A stretch of DNA of 64,000 nucleotides from positions 3,782,001 through 3,846,000 of the forward strand of contig NZ_OZ245757.1 in the NCBI RefSeq assembly GCF_965227505.1. The letters run 5' to 3'. The notes beneath the pieces are model-generated. The model was not told where the DNA came from. It worked only from the letters and a program-made list of their open reading frames with translations, and did not search any database. A program made the position numbers and the translations under genes. Below, piece after piece: positions 16,898 to 24,527 of this stretch. The stretch is from Pelagibius sp965227505 (GTDB lineage: Bacteria; Pseudomonadota; Alphaproteobacteria; Kiloniellales; Kiloniellaceae). The number at the start of each line of letters is the position of its first letter. The first letter of the stretch is position 1.

Positions 16898-17422
16898 GGA
16901 CGCGATCGTAGGGGCGGCGTGTCTTCGGCGATACCGCGGCGGTCGGGTTGCTGCAGGCGCGCCGAAACTGCATCTTCGGCGCTCCGGCTTTGGCCCACAG
17001 TTTGGTCGAACTCGATCATGAGAGCTGGGCTTCTTGCCGTCGATCCTGTTCTTTGGCGCGATTTTCCTATCGTCCATTTCCAGGCCGTTAAGTCGGGTCC
17101 CGATCCGGTCGAGGTCGGCGCTGTGGATCCTGATCGCAGGGCTCCCGTTTATTGCCTCCCTCGGGAGCCTGACCGGATTGATGCAGCAGGGGGTTCGGCG
17201 CGAACGGGAATCCCGTCTCGCCAGGTTCTCTGGAACCTTCGGGCTACCGTGAGAGGTTCGGCACCGCACCTTCCGCAGGCTATTGGTCATTATCCGGCAG
17301 CTTGAGAGACTCTCTCCCAGGACCGGTACCTCCAACTGAACTGCTACAGCAGTCGAATGTCGGTCTCGGCGGTTTCTGGAAAGACGAGCGAGCCCTCGAA
17401 TGGATCACGGCCTGCGGGTTTG
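16898..17422. other. 525-bp intergenic stretch between convergent genes
   Basis: This lies between the enolase-superfamily gene and the LysR gene, which point toward each other. Only short frames occur. One (17034-17252, TTG start) would give a 72-residue peptide with two hydrophobic runs, but it has no ribosome-binding site and a stop lies just ahead of it. I see no convincing gene, terminator, repeat or mobile-element end here. It could hold decayed coding sequence. Confidence 0.5.
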
Positions 17423-18337
17423 TCATCCGCTCATAGAGCTGGCGCTAACGAGACCATCGCCCTCAAGGGTTTGAATGCACGCTTGAAAGCGTCCGACAAG
17501 TGGGTTGATTTCCTGAAGTCGACTACAGACGCAAAAGGACAGGCTTGGAAGGCCTTCTGAGACTTTCTTGTAGAGCACACTTGGAACCCGCCATTGTGAC
17601 AGCGGCTCGACAACGAAACCGACACCCAGGCCGGCAGATACAAGAGTAAGCAAAGAGATCGAATTATCAGCCTCGAAGGCTATGTTCGGCTTGAACCCCG
17701 CAGAAAGGAAGCTCTCGAAGAGTCTTCCGTGGATAACCGGGCCGACATCACGACGAACCATGATGATGTCTTCGTCCTTCAATGACCTAAGGCTGATGGT
17801 CTCTTCTGACGCGAGGGGATGAAGATGTGACATCGCGCATAAATAGCTGTGGGTCGCAAAGACCTGATACGTCAGACCCTCCTCGAAAACCGGTGGATGA
17901 AGAAGGGCTACGTCCAGTTCCGATTGGGCGATAGCTTCTTCGAGAGCATGCGACGTGCGTTGGACAAGGTGTAGTCTTACACGAGGATTGTCTTCTTGAA
18001 ATCGCCGCACAATATGGGACAAAACAGTGAGCGCGGTGATGGCGGTATAGCCGATACGTAGATTGCCTTCATCCCCTTCCTTGATCCTATCGGCGCTACG
18101 CTGCGCTTCTCGCGCTGCATCGACTGCGGCGACCGCCCGCGGAAGGAACAATTGCCCTTGTTCGGTCAGAACAAGGCCCCGCCCTTGACGCCTGAACAAC
18201 GCAAATCCCGCCTCATCTTCAAGGCGCTTAAGGCGCGCCGTGAGGGCCGGTTGGGTCACATTCAGGGTCCGGGCCGCGGCACGAACCCCACCCGCCCTGA
18301 CGACCTCGACGAAGCATTGGAGGGTCTTCGAGTCCAT
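17423..18337 (-). CDS. LysR-family transcriptional regulator
   Basis: A 304-residue regulator with an N-terminal winged helix (LQCFVEVVRAGGVRAAARTLNVTQPALTARLKRLEDEAG, residues 5-43) and a two-lobed effector domain from about residue 90 (GNLRIGYTAITAL onward). LysR proteins usually control the divergent neighbour, here the TRAP receptor gene 130 bases away. Codon use is less GC-rich than in neighbours toward the C-terminus. The effector is unknown, but a small carboxylate would fit the neighbour. Confidence 0.9.
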   Translation of the reverse strand: MDSKTLQCFVEVVRAGGVRAAARTLNVTQPALTARLKRLEDEAGFALFRRQGRGLVLTEQGQLFLPRAVAAVDAAREAQRSADRIKEGDEGNLRIGYTAITALTVLSHIVRRFQEDNPRVRLHLVQRTSHALEEAIAQSELDVALLHPPVFEEGLTYQVFATHSYLCAMSHLHPLASEETISLRSLKDEDIIMVRRDVGPVIHGRLFESFLSAGFKPNIAFEADNSISLLTLVSAGLGVGFVVEPLSQWRVPSVLYKKVSEGLPSLSFCVCSRLQEINPLVGRFQACIQTLEGDGLVSASSMSG

Positions 18338-18467
18338 AACGAATTGATAAACGCCGGTGATCGGTAGTGGAAGAAGCTTCGATCAGAAATCTGCAAATGG
18401 ATCACCATCTCCACCGTGAGGCTGCGGACCGCAGGCCTTTGCGCAGATCACGATCGGAGAGGGTCCA

Positions 18468-19574
18468 ATGAACAGACGACAGTTCGTTTCCGCTGCTGGC
18501 GCGATGACGGCGGCCGGATCGCTGGGTGTATTGGGCACGCCCGCAATCGCTCAGAAGGCAATCCGTTGGCAGATGGTCTCGCGATGGCCCGACGAGTTTC
18601 CTGACCAAATGGCGTCCGGGCGCCGGCTCGCTGAGCGGATCACTCAAATGTCCGACGGTCGTCTGTCGGTCGAGGTCGTCGGGCCCCGCGACCTCGGCGA
18701 TTATCGCGATACCTTCGATAGAGTGTCGTCCGGTGAAATCGCCATGGCGCGGAGCCTTTCCTATGATTGGCGTGATCGTGGCCTGGCATTCGAGATGTTC
18801 ACTGTTGTGCCTCTTGGCATGACGGAAGCGGAGCGCACGATCTGGATACAAGATCTTGGCGGACAGGCGCTTTGGGACGATCTGTTTGGCGCGTTCGGCG
18901 TAAAACCGTTCCTGGCGGGGTCGCTCGGGCCGCAGTCCTTCGGCTGGTTCGCGGAGCCGATCCGATCGCTTGACGATCTACGGGGTTTGCGATACCGGAC
19001 CACGGGGATCAACGTCCCGATCATGCGTGAGCTCGGCGTGCGCCCCGTCAGTATGCCGCGTACCGAAATCGGGCCGCGCTTCGAAGCAGGCGAACTCGAT
19101 GCGTTTGAACTCGTAGGGCCGGCCGTCGACCTCGCGTACGATCTCCACCTTTTCCTGCCCTACTATCTCTTCCCCTCGTTCCATCAGACTGCCGGATCGA
19201 TCCAGTTGATCGTGAACCGCGAGATGTACGAGAGCCTTCCGGAGGATCTGCAGGCAATTGTCGCCAATGCTGCTCAGGCCGAACACGTTGCAAACCTGAC
19301 ACGGGTGCACGCCAGCAACATCGCTGCGCTGCAGGTTCTCAAGGAGCAGCACAACGTCATGATTAGCACCGTTCCGGACGACGTTCTGACCCGGATCGGC
19401 GAGGTGGCGAGCGACATTCTTTCGGCAGCACGAGACGAAGCGTCGTCGGAGCACCGACGGGTGTTTGACAGTTTTGTCACCGCCCGTGCCCAGATCCGCG
19501 AATGGATTGAACTCTCGGAAGGCAACTTCATGCGCAGTCGTGCGCTTCCCTTCAGCTATCCTTCTGCAGGATAG
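18468..19574 (+). CDS. TRAP transporter solute-binding protein, DctP family
   Basis: A 368-residue periplasmic receptor. The start carries a twin-arginine-like signal (MNRRQFVSAAGAMTAAG) with likely cleavage after AIAQ near residue 29. The mature part has DctP features: an early WPDEFPDQMASGRRLAERI helix, the RYRTTGINVPIMRELGVRPV hinge, and the Arg in GLRYRTTG expected to hold the ligand carboxylate. The pattern is close to the 2-oxoacid and lactate binding group. No DctQ or DctM membrane gene follows, so it must use membrane subunits encoded elsewhere or act as a sensor. It is probably regulated by the divergent LysR protein. Confidence 0.88.
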   Translation: MNRRQFVSAAGAMTAAGSLGVLGTPAIAQKAIRWQMVSRWPDEFPDQMASGRRLAERITQMSDGRLSVEVVGPRDLGDYRDTFDRVSSGEIAMARSLSYDWRDRGLAFEMFTVVPLGMTEAERTIWIQDLGGQALWDDLFGAFGVKPFLAGSLGPQSFGWFAEPIRSLDDLRGLRYRTTGINVPIMRELGVRPVSMPRTEIGPRFEAGELDAFELVGPAVDLAYDLHLFLPYYLFPSFHQTAGSIQLIVNREMYESLPEDLQAIVANAAQAEHVANLTRVHASNIAALQVLKEQHNVMISTVPDDVLTRIGEVASDILSAARDEASSEHRRVFDSFVTARAQIREWIELSEGNFMRSRALPFSYPSAG

Positions 19575-19836
19575 AAGCGCCACCGGGTTGGCGCGCAGGG
19601 TTCCATGGCCGGGCAAACCTGGCTCTTCCTGTCAGGAGGCTCAGTCTGCATGGCCGGATGACCCTCGCAGCTGCCTGACTGTAAGAAATGACAGTCCGTC
19701 AACGATCCCTGGCCTTCCCCACTGAATGGATCCACTCAACCGCGCCCGCCCCGCCAGGCCGAACTGTGCAGCTCTGCGGTTCGATTCGGCGTGGCTTTTC
19801 ATGCTGCTGCCTGGAAGACGCCCTCTTGCCAATCAC

Positions 19837-19852
19837 ATAAGTCTGTGCTTAT
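19837..19852. promoter_or_regulatory. Inverted repeat ahead of the ArsR gene (candidate operator)
   Basis: ATAAG and CTTAT form an exact inverted repeat around a 6-base spacer, eight bases before the ArsR start codon. Similar AT-containing dyads are typical operators of self-repressing ArsR proteins. Confidence 0.45.
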
Positions 19853-19860
19853 CTGTTTTC

Positions 19861-20172
19861 ATGATCGAGAATGAGGTTTTCAAAGCCCTGGCCGATCCGA
19901 CCCGCCGTTCCATCTTCGAGAAGCTGGCGGCCGGGGGCATGAACGCCAGTGCCTTGCGCAAAGGCATGGCGATCAGCCAGCCGGCCATGTCCCAGCACCT
20001 CTCGGTTCTGCGCAGGGCAAGGCTGGTGCGGGAGGAGCGGCAGGGACGTTTCGTGAACTACGAGGTTGACCCGGATGGCCTGGCGCTCATCGCCCGGTGG
20101 CTTGCAAAGTATCGCGCCTACTGGCCCGCGCGGATCGACTCTCTGAAGGCACTGCTGAAGGATATGGAGTGA
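19861..20172 (+). CDS. ArsR-family (winged-helix) repressor
   Basis: A 103-residue single winged helix. The opening EVFKALADPTRRSIFEKLAAGGMNASAL and recognition helix AISQPAMSQHLSVLRRARLV are typical of the ArsR subgroup paired with SRPBCC/AHSA1 proteins. No Cys metal-binding motif is present, so it probably does not sense metals. The ATG at 19861 is chosen because homologous sequence begins there; an upstream frame extension lacks family similarity. The stop overlaps the start of the SRPBCC gene, so both are made from one mRNA. Confidence 0.9.
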   Translation: MIENEVFKALADPTRRSIFEKLAAGGMNASALRKGMAISQPAMSQHLSVLRRARLVREERQGRFVNYEVDPDGLALIARWLAKYRAYWPARIDSLKALLKDME

Positions 20173-20531
20173 TGGACGAACCGAAGAGTGACGGGCGGAA
20201 AGCGGACGTGGTGCTCGAATACGAACTCGATGCGGCGCCGGAAAAGGTCTGGCGGGCGATCAGTCTGCCCGAGTTTCGCGAGCAATGGCTGCCGGAAGGA
20301 GACCTGGCCGACAGGCAGCCGATTTCGTCCGAGCCGGGGGAGGAGGTTCGCTACAGAATGAAGGACAGCGAGCCGCCCTTCCTCGAAAGCGTGGTGACCT
20401 TCCAGGTCCGCCCCGGCGCCGACGGCGGCACCATCCTGCGGATCGTTCACGGGCTGGTGGACGAACGTCTGGAACCGCGGCCCCTCGAGGCCGCGAACAG
20501 CAACCGCCCCTGCCTTCTGCTTGCTGCCTGA
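20172..20531 (+). CDS. SRPBCC/AHSA1-family protein
   Basis: A 119-residue START-like fold protein (ADVVLEYELDAAPEKVWRAISLPEFREQWL at the N-terminus). Such proteins bind hydrophobic ligands, and many are encoded with an ArsR repressor as here (TGATG overlap). It is shorter than typical AHSA1 proteins (140-160 residues), and ends in ANSNRPCLLLAA. The ligand is unknown. Confidence 0.82.
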   Translation: MDEPKSDGRKADVVLEYELDAAPEKVWRAISLPEFREQWLPEGDLADRQPISSEPGEEVRYRMKDSEPPFLESVVTFQVRPGADGGTILRIVHGLVDERLEPRPLEAANSNRPCLLLAA

Positions 20532-20544
20532 AATCGACGGTCGG

Positions 20545-20580
20545 CAATGGGCCGGTCAGCAATGGGCCGGTCAGCAATGG
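20545..20580. repeat. 15-bp tandem repeat, about 2.4 copies
   Basis: The 15-base unit CAATGGGCCGGTCAG is repeated exactly at 20545-20559 and 20560-20574, with six bases of a third copy. It lies between the SRPBCC stop and the ClpP ribosome-binding site. If read through in frame with ClpP it would encode repeated MGRSA, but the better start lies downstream. Confidence 0.85.
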
Positions 20581-20606
20581 ATAGTGTGGAAGAGAGGAGT
20601 TCGCCG

Positions 20607-21242
20607 ATGCGCGAAGCGATGCAACTCGTCCCCATGGTCATCGAGCAGTCAAGTCGGGGCGAACGGTCCTTCGACATCTACTCGCGGCTTCTGCGCGAGC
20701 GCATCGTCTTTCTCAACGGCGAGGTCAATGACACCGTGTCCGCACTGGTGTGTGCGCAACTCCTCTTCCTGGAGGCCGAGAATCCGAAGAAGCCGATCCA
20801 CTTCTATATCAACTCGCCCGGCGGCGTGGTGACCAGCGGCCTCGCCATGTACGACACCATGCGGTACATCAAGGCGCCGGTACACACGCTCTGCATGGGA
20901 ACCGCGCGCTCCATGGGGTCGTTTCTCCTGATGGCGGGCGAGCCGGGCGAGCGGGTGGCCCTGCCCAATGCCAGTCTCCATGTCCACCAGCCCTTGGGCG
21001 GCTTCCAGGGGCAGGCATCGGATGTCCTGATCCATGCCGAGGAAATGCAAAAGACCAAACGCCGTATGATCAGGCTTTATGCCGAGAACTGCGGGCGCAG
21101 TGAAGAGGAGGTCGAGCGCACCCTCGACAGAGACCACTTCATGACCGCCGAAGAGGCTCTGGACTGGGGACTGATCGACCGCATCCTCAAGGAAGGGGAG
21201 GCGAGCACCGGAAGCGGCGCCGACAACGGTAGCGAGAGTTAG
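20607..21242 (+). CDS. clpP: ClpP-family ATP-dependent protease proteolytic subunit (paralogue)
   Basis: A 211-residue serine peptidase that forms a barrel used with an AAA+ unfoldase. The catalytic triad is complete: Ser102 (TARSMGSF), His127 (LHVHQPLGG) and Asp176 (LDRDHFM). The N-terminus MREAMQLVPMVIEQSSRGERSFDIYSRLLRERIVFL matches ClpP after processing. GAGG at 20594-20597 supports the ATG at 20607; in-frame ATGs upstream lie inside a tandem repeat. No clpX, tig or lon gene is adjacent, unlike the housekeeping locus, and the sequence departs from the usual GQAASMG at the active site. It is therefore likely a second ClpP, possibly mixing with or replacing the main one under some conditions. 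Confidence 0.92.
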   Translation: MREAMQLVPMVIEQSSRGERSFDIYSRLLRERIVFLNGEVNDTVSALVCAQLLFLEAENPKKPIHFYINSPGGVVTSGLAMYDTMRYIKAPVHTLCMGTARSMGSFLLMAGEPGERVALPNASLHVHQPLGGFQGQASDVLIHAEEMQKTKRRMIRLYAENCGRSEEEVERTLDRDHFMTAEEALDWGLIDRILKEGEASTGSGADNGSES

Positions 21243-21249
21243 ACCCCTG

Positions 21250-21289
21250 CCAAGGCACGTGGGGGAAGCGTCGTTCCGACGCGCCTTGG
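21250..21289. terminator. Nested hairpin between convergent clpP and phnM
   Basis: An outer 7-bp stem (CCAAGGC at 21250-21256 with GCCTTGG at 21283-21289) encloses a perfect 6-bp stem (GCGTCG at 21268-21273, CGACGC at 21277-21282). It sits exactly between two convergent genes, so it probably ends transcription from both sides, although no T-run follows. Confidence 0.55.
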
Positions 21290-21290
21290 G

Positions 21291-22427
21291 TCAGGCGCCG
21301 AAACCCGCCACGGTGCCGCCGACGACGGTGTGGATGAGACGCCAGGGCTCCGCGCAGTCGACCACGGTGACATCGGCGCGGGCGCCGATTTCCAGCGTTC
21401 CGCGATCGTGCAGCCCCATCGCTTCGGCCGGATTCCCGGATACAAGGCTCCAGGCCTCCGGCAAAGACAGCACGCCGCGGCCGACGAGCCGTTCGGCGGC
21501 ATGCAACAGGCTGGGGTAGTAGTAGTCGGATGCAAGCACCGTGCAGAGGCCGTCGCGGATGGCGTCCTCTGCGGACATCGCCCCGGTATGGCTGCCGCCA
21601 CGAATGACGTTCGGGCCGCCCATGATGACGTGTTCGCCGCTCGCCACGGCATCCGACGCCACCTCGGGGGCAAGCGGAAACTCGCAGACGCTCATGCCCA
21701 GGCCCCGGTGAAGCGCCCGCTCGCCCGGGGTGCTTTCGTCATGGGACAGCATGACGGCGCCATGGCTTCCGGCCAGCTCCGCGACCTTCCGGATCTTGGC
21801 CGGAACCTCCGGCGCGCGCCGCCCGACGGCTTCGACCTCGGCCAGATACTGCTCCCGCGTCATGCCGGCACGCAGCGCCCAGCTGTCGAGCTTCTTGTGG
21901 TTGCCGGCTTTCACCTTTTCCAGTGTCGCTGTTGTGTGGTCGTTGAACGCGACCGCGGGGGTCGGCCGCTGCGCCAACCAGAGCATCAGATCGTCGATGG
22001 CGTCGTGGGCAAAGGTCTCCCAGCGCAGTTGAACGCGGTGATCGGCCACGAAGCGGGCGCGCAGTGCCTCAAGCCCCTCCATGAACCGGCGTCCGGCCGC
22101 AAGGCTGCGGGCGCCGGGTTCCCATGAGACCGTCAGGCCGTGGAAGGCGGTCGTAATGCCGTTGGCCAGCAACTGCCGGTCGACCGAACCCATCGCAATC
22201 GGAAAGGCGATATCGACGCCGGGGCGCGGATGCAGTTCGAGTTCGAAAGCATCGCCGTGAACGTCGACGATCCCCGGCAGCACGCAGTATCCGCGGCAGT
22301 CGATGTACAAGGCATCGGCTGCGGGCGATTCGACAATCCGGCCCTCGGCGATGTGCAGGTCGGCGGGTTCTAGCTCGCCCTGCGGCGTCAGCATCCGGCC
22401 GCCCGTCAGGCACACAGACGTTTGCAT
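21291..22427 (-). CDS. phnM: PhnM-like alpha-D-ribose 1-methylphosphonate 5-triphosphate diphosphatase
   Basis: A 378-residue amidohydrolase-superfamily enzyme. In the C-P lyase pathway PhnM removes pyrophosphate from the ribosyl methylphosphonate triphosphate. Metal-site motifs are visible: VDVHGDAFE near residue 55, MLSHDEST near residue 228, and ASDYYYPSLL near residue 303. The ATG at 22427 has a GGGGGAAG ribosome-binding site; the upstream open extension is GC-rich non-family sequence. No other phn genes are in the window, so it is either separated from the main C-P lyase cluster or serves a different triphosphate substrate. Confidence 0.88.
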   Translation of the reverse strand: MQTSVCLTGGRMLTPQGELEPADLHIAEGRIVESPAADALYIDCRGYCVLPGIVDVHGDAFELELHPRPGVDIAFPIAMGSVDRQLLANGITTAFHGLTVSWEPGARSLAAGRRFMEGLEALRARFVADHRVQLRWETFAHDAIDDLMLWLAQRPTPAVAFNDHTTATLEKVKAGNHKKLDSWALRAGMTREQYLAEVEAVGRRAPEVPAKIRKVAELAGSHGAVMLSHDESTPGERALHRGLGMSVCEFPLAPEVASDAVASGEHVIMGGPNVIRGGSHTGAMSAEDAIRDGLCTVLASDYYYPSLLHAAERLVGRGVLSLPEAWSLVSGNPAEAMGLHDRGTLEIGARADVTVVDCAEPWRLIHTVVGGTVAGFGA

Positions 22428-22659
22428 GTTTCTTCCCCCGAAGCTGCCGACTGCATGAAATGGCCACCGCCTCGCCGCCGCGAGCCCAGGGGTATAGCCC
22501 ACCCGTGGACGAAATGGAAACCTCGAGGTCGGGGTCAGCCTGCCCAAGGCGGGCGCCGCTGCCGGCGGGGTCATGCCTGCCGCGGGCTACGGGCGGCAAT
22601 GAAGATTCTGTTGCAGTTTTGAGAAGCTCTCGCCGTGCACGGTCGCCGTTCGTGCGGAC

Positions 22660-23319
22660 TCAGCCTTTCGGTCTCAGAAGCTGCAGGATCAGATCGCAGT
22701 GTCCCTCGCGGACAGGGTCCACGGGAAAACGCGCCTCGAGCGATTCAAGTTCCGAGAACATCTGCCGGGAGATGGAGAGGGTCACCACCGGGCCGAAAAT
22801 GAGGTGCACCATGCCCAGGCGATCATGCTGCACAAAGGCGCCTGCCTGCTCTCCCGCATCGAGGATCGCGTTCACGATGTCATGCTGCTGCTGGATAAAG
22901 CCGTCGTGAAACGCCTGCGCCACCTCGGGAATCTGGCGCGAGACCTCGGCGATGAGCGGCGACATGCGCCCCACCGGCGAGTCGATCGTAATCCGGTAGA
23001 TCTCCGTCAGGGCCCGGCGCAGGCGTTCTTCATGGTCCAGGCCGCCGTCGTCCAGGATCTGCTGCAGTTTTCGGACCGCCACATCGTAGCCGTCGGTCAC
23101 GCAGGCTACGAACAGCGCCTCCTTGCTGGGAAAGTGGTGATACAGGCTTGCCTTCTGTATGCCGCAGGCCCGGGCCAGTGCACTCATCGAGGTGCCGGCA
23201 TAGCCCTTTTCCAGGAACAGGGCCGTGGCCAGGGTCAGGATTTCCGCCCGGCGGGACGAACGCTCCGCGCCCGTGTCGTTTTCCGGTTCGGAAACCGGCC
23301 TCGCCCCACTTTTTTGCAT
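22660..23319 (-). CDS. TetR/AcrR-family repressor of the adjacent RND pump
   Basis: A 219-residue repressor. Residues 24-69 form the helix-turn-helix (ILTLATALFLEKGYAGTSMSALARACGIQKASLYHHFPSKEALF); the rest is an all-helical ligand domain. It diverges from the MFP/RND genes, and the gap contains an 18-bp palindromic operator. Repression relieved by a drug-like or lipophilic compound is the usual arrangement; the ligand here is unknown. Confidence 0.9.
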   Translation of the reverse strand: MQKSGARPVSEPENDTGAERSSRRAEILTLATALFLEKGYAGTSMSALARACGIQKASLYHHFPSKEALFVACVTDGYDVAVRKLQQILDDGGLDHEERLRRALTEIYRITIDSPVGRMSPLIAEVSRQIPEVAQAFHDGFIQQQHDIVNAILDAGEQAGAFVQHDRLGMVHLIFGPVVTLSISRQMFSELESLEARFPVDPVREGHCDLILQLLRPKG

Positions 23320-23350
23320 TGACGCATCCCTCAGCCGATCTAGATAGCCT

Positions 23351-23368
23351 ACCGACCGGACGGTTGGT
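23351..23368. promoter_or_regulatory. TetR-type operator
   Basis: ACCGACCG-GA-CGGTTGGT is a near-perfect palindrome with a single mismatch between arms. It matches the ACCGACCGGTCGGT style of operators found between TetR repressors and efflux genes. It lies 25 bases before the MFP start codon and 31 bases from the TetR start, so one site could control both directions. Confidence 0.7.
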
Positions 23369-23393
23369 TCTTAAAACATAGGGTATTCCCGCC

Positions 23394-24524
23394 ATGCGGC
23401 AAGGTTTCATGCAGGTGTACGCGGCCCCGGCGGCCATCGCCAGCCTTCTGTTTGCAGTCAGCCTCTTGTTTGCGGCCGGCCTTCTGCTCGCAGGAAGGGC
23501 GGGTGCGGAGGACGGGGCCAGGGTGCAGGACGGGGGCGTTCCCGCCGTCAAGGTGGTCACGGCGGAGGCCGCCGGGGCTTTCGAGACCCGGAGCTTCTTC
23601 GGCCGGGTGCGGGCGCGCGAGACCGTCGACCTGTCCTTCGAGGTCGGGGGGCGACTCGAGATTCTGGACGCGGTCGAGGGCGACCGCGTTGACCGGGGCA
23701 GCCCTCTGGCGCGTCTCGATCAGGCGCCCTTCAAGCGGGCCGTCGAGCGGGCCGAGGTCACGTTGCGGCAGGAGAACCGCCGCTTCGAGCGTGCCGCAAA
23801 GCTGATGCAGAGCAGCGCGGGGTCGCGTGTACGCCTGGAAGATGCGGAGACGAGCCGGGACCTTGCCGCCGTGGCGCTCCGCGAGGCGCGCGACGATCTG
23901 GAAGACGCGACAATCCTGGCGCCTTTCGACGGTCTTGTCGCCGAGCGGCTGACCCCGAACTTCACCAACGTCGAGCCGGGCCGCCCGATCCTCCGCCTGC
24001 ACGACATGTCCGAGGTCCGCGTGGAACTCGATCTGCCGGAGAGGCTGCTGATCCAGGCCGGCGACCCCGCGCAGATCCGCTTCATGGTCCGGATGCCGGA
24101 TCAGGACGGTGCGGTCGCCGTGCGCTTTGTTGAGTTTCACGCCCAGACCGATCGGGTGGGGCAGAGCTACATCGTCACGCTGGCCTTTCCGGATGCGAAG
24201 AGTGTGTTCCTGGTGCCCGGCGCCTCGGTGACCGTCATCGCCGAACTGCCCGCCCCGAAGGCTGGCCTCGTCCTGCCTGCGTCTGCCCTGCTGATCGGGC
24301 CGGAACGGAACGCCTCGGTTCTGGTCCTTGAAACCTCCGAAGGCGGGCTGGCCGGCCTTGCCGTGCTGCGCCGCCAGCCGGTCGACGTCCGCTCCCGGAC
24401 CGGCACGCGCTTTCTCGTCACGGGGCTGCCGGAAGGCGCCGAGGTGGTGGCGGTCGGCGGACATCTGCTTCGCGAGGGCCAGGCGGTGCGGCGCTACACC
24501 CGCCTTGTGGTCGAGGAACGCTGA
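23394..24524 (+). CDS. RND efflux membrane-fusion (periplasmic adaptor) protein
   Basis: A 376-residue adaptor linking the inner-membrane RND pump to an outer-membrane channel. An N-terminal hydrophobic segment (residues 10-36) anchors or exports it. Next come a biotinyl-lipoyl half (VDLSFEVGGRLEILDAVEGDRVDRGSPLARLD), a short coiled-coil hairpin (residues 105-165), the second lipoyl half (ILAPFDGLVAERLTPNFTNVEPG), and beta-barrel and membrane-proximal domains. There is no lipobox Cys. It ends three bases before the pump gene. No TolC-like gene is adjacent. Confidence 0.93.
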   Translation: MRQGFMQVYAAPAAIASLLFAVSLLFAAGLLLAGRAGAEDGARVQDGGVPAVKVVTAEAAGAFETRSFFGRVRARETVDLSFEVGGRLEILDAVEGDRVDRGSPLARLDQAPFKRAVERAEVTLRQENRRFERAAKLMQSSAGSRVRLEDAETSRDLAAVALREARDDLEDATILAPFDGLVAERLTPNFTNVEPGRPILRLHDMSEVRVELDLPERLLIQAGDPAQIRFMVRMPDQDGAVAVRFVEFHAQTDRVGQSYIVTLAFPDAKSVFLVPGASVTVIAELPAPKAGLVLPASALLIGPERNASVLVLETSEGGLAGLAVLRRQPVDVRSRTGTRFLVTGLPEGAEVVAVGGHLLREGQAVRRYTRLVVEER

Positions 24525-24527
24525 GCC

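Noticed and set aside
16919..17305. A 128-codon frame in the gap after the enolase-superfamily gene
   Set aside because: No ribosome-binding site, no family resemblance, and amino-acid composition typical of out-of-frame GC-rich DNA.
17357..17560. A small plus-strand gene overlapping the LysR end
   Set aside because: Most of it is antisense to the LysR coding sequence, and nothing supports translation.
22428..22659. A riboswitch upstream of phnM
   Set aside because: The leader is GC-rich with small stems, but I could not match the conserved cores of cobalamin, TPP, molybdenum-cofactor or other common riboswitches.
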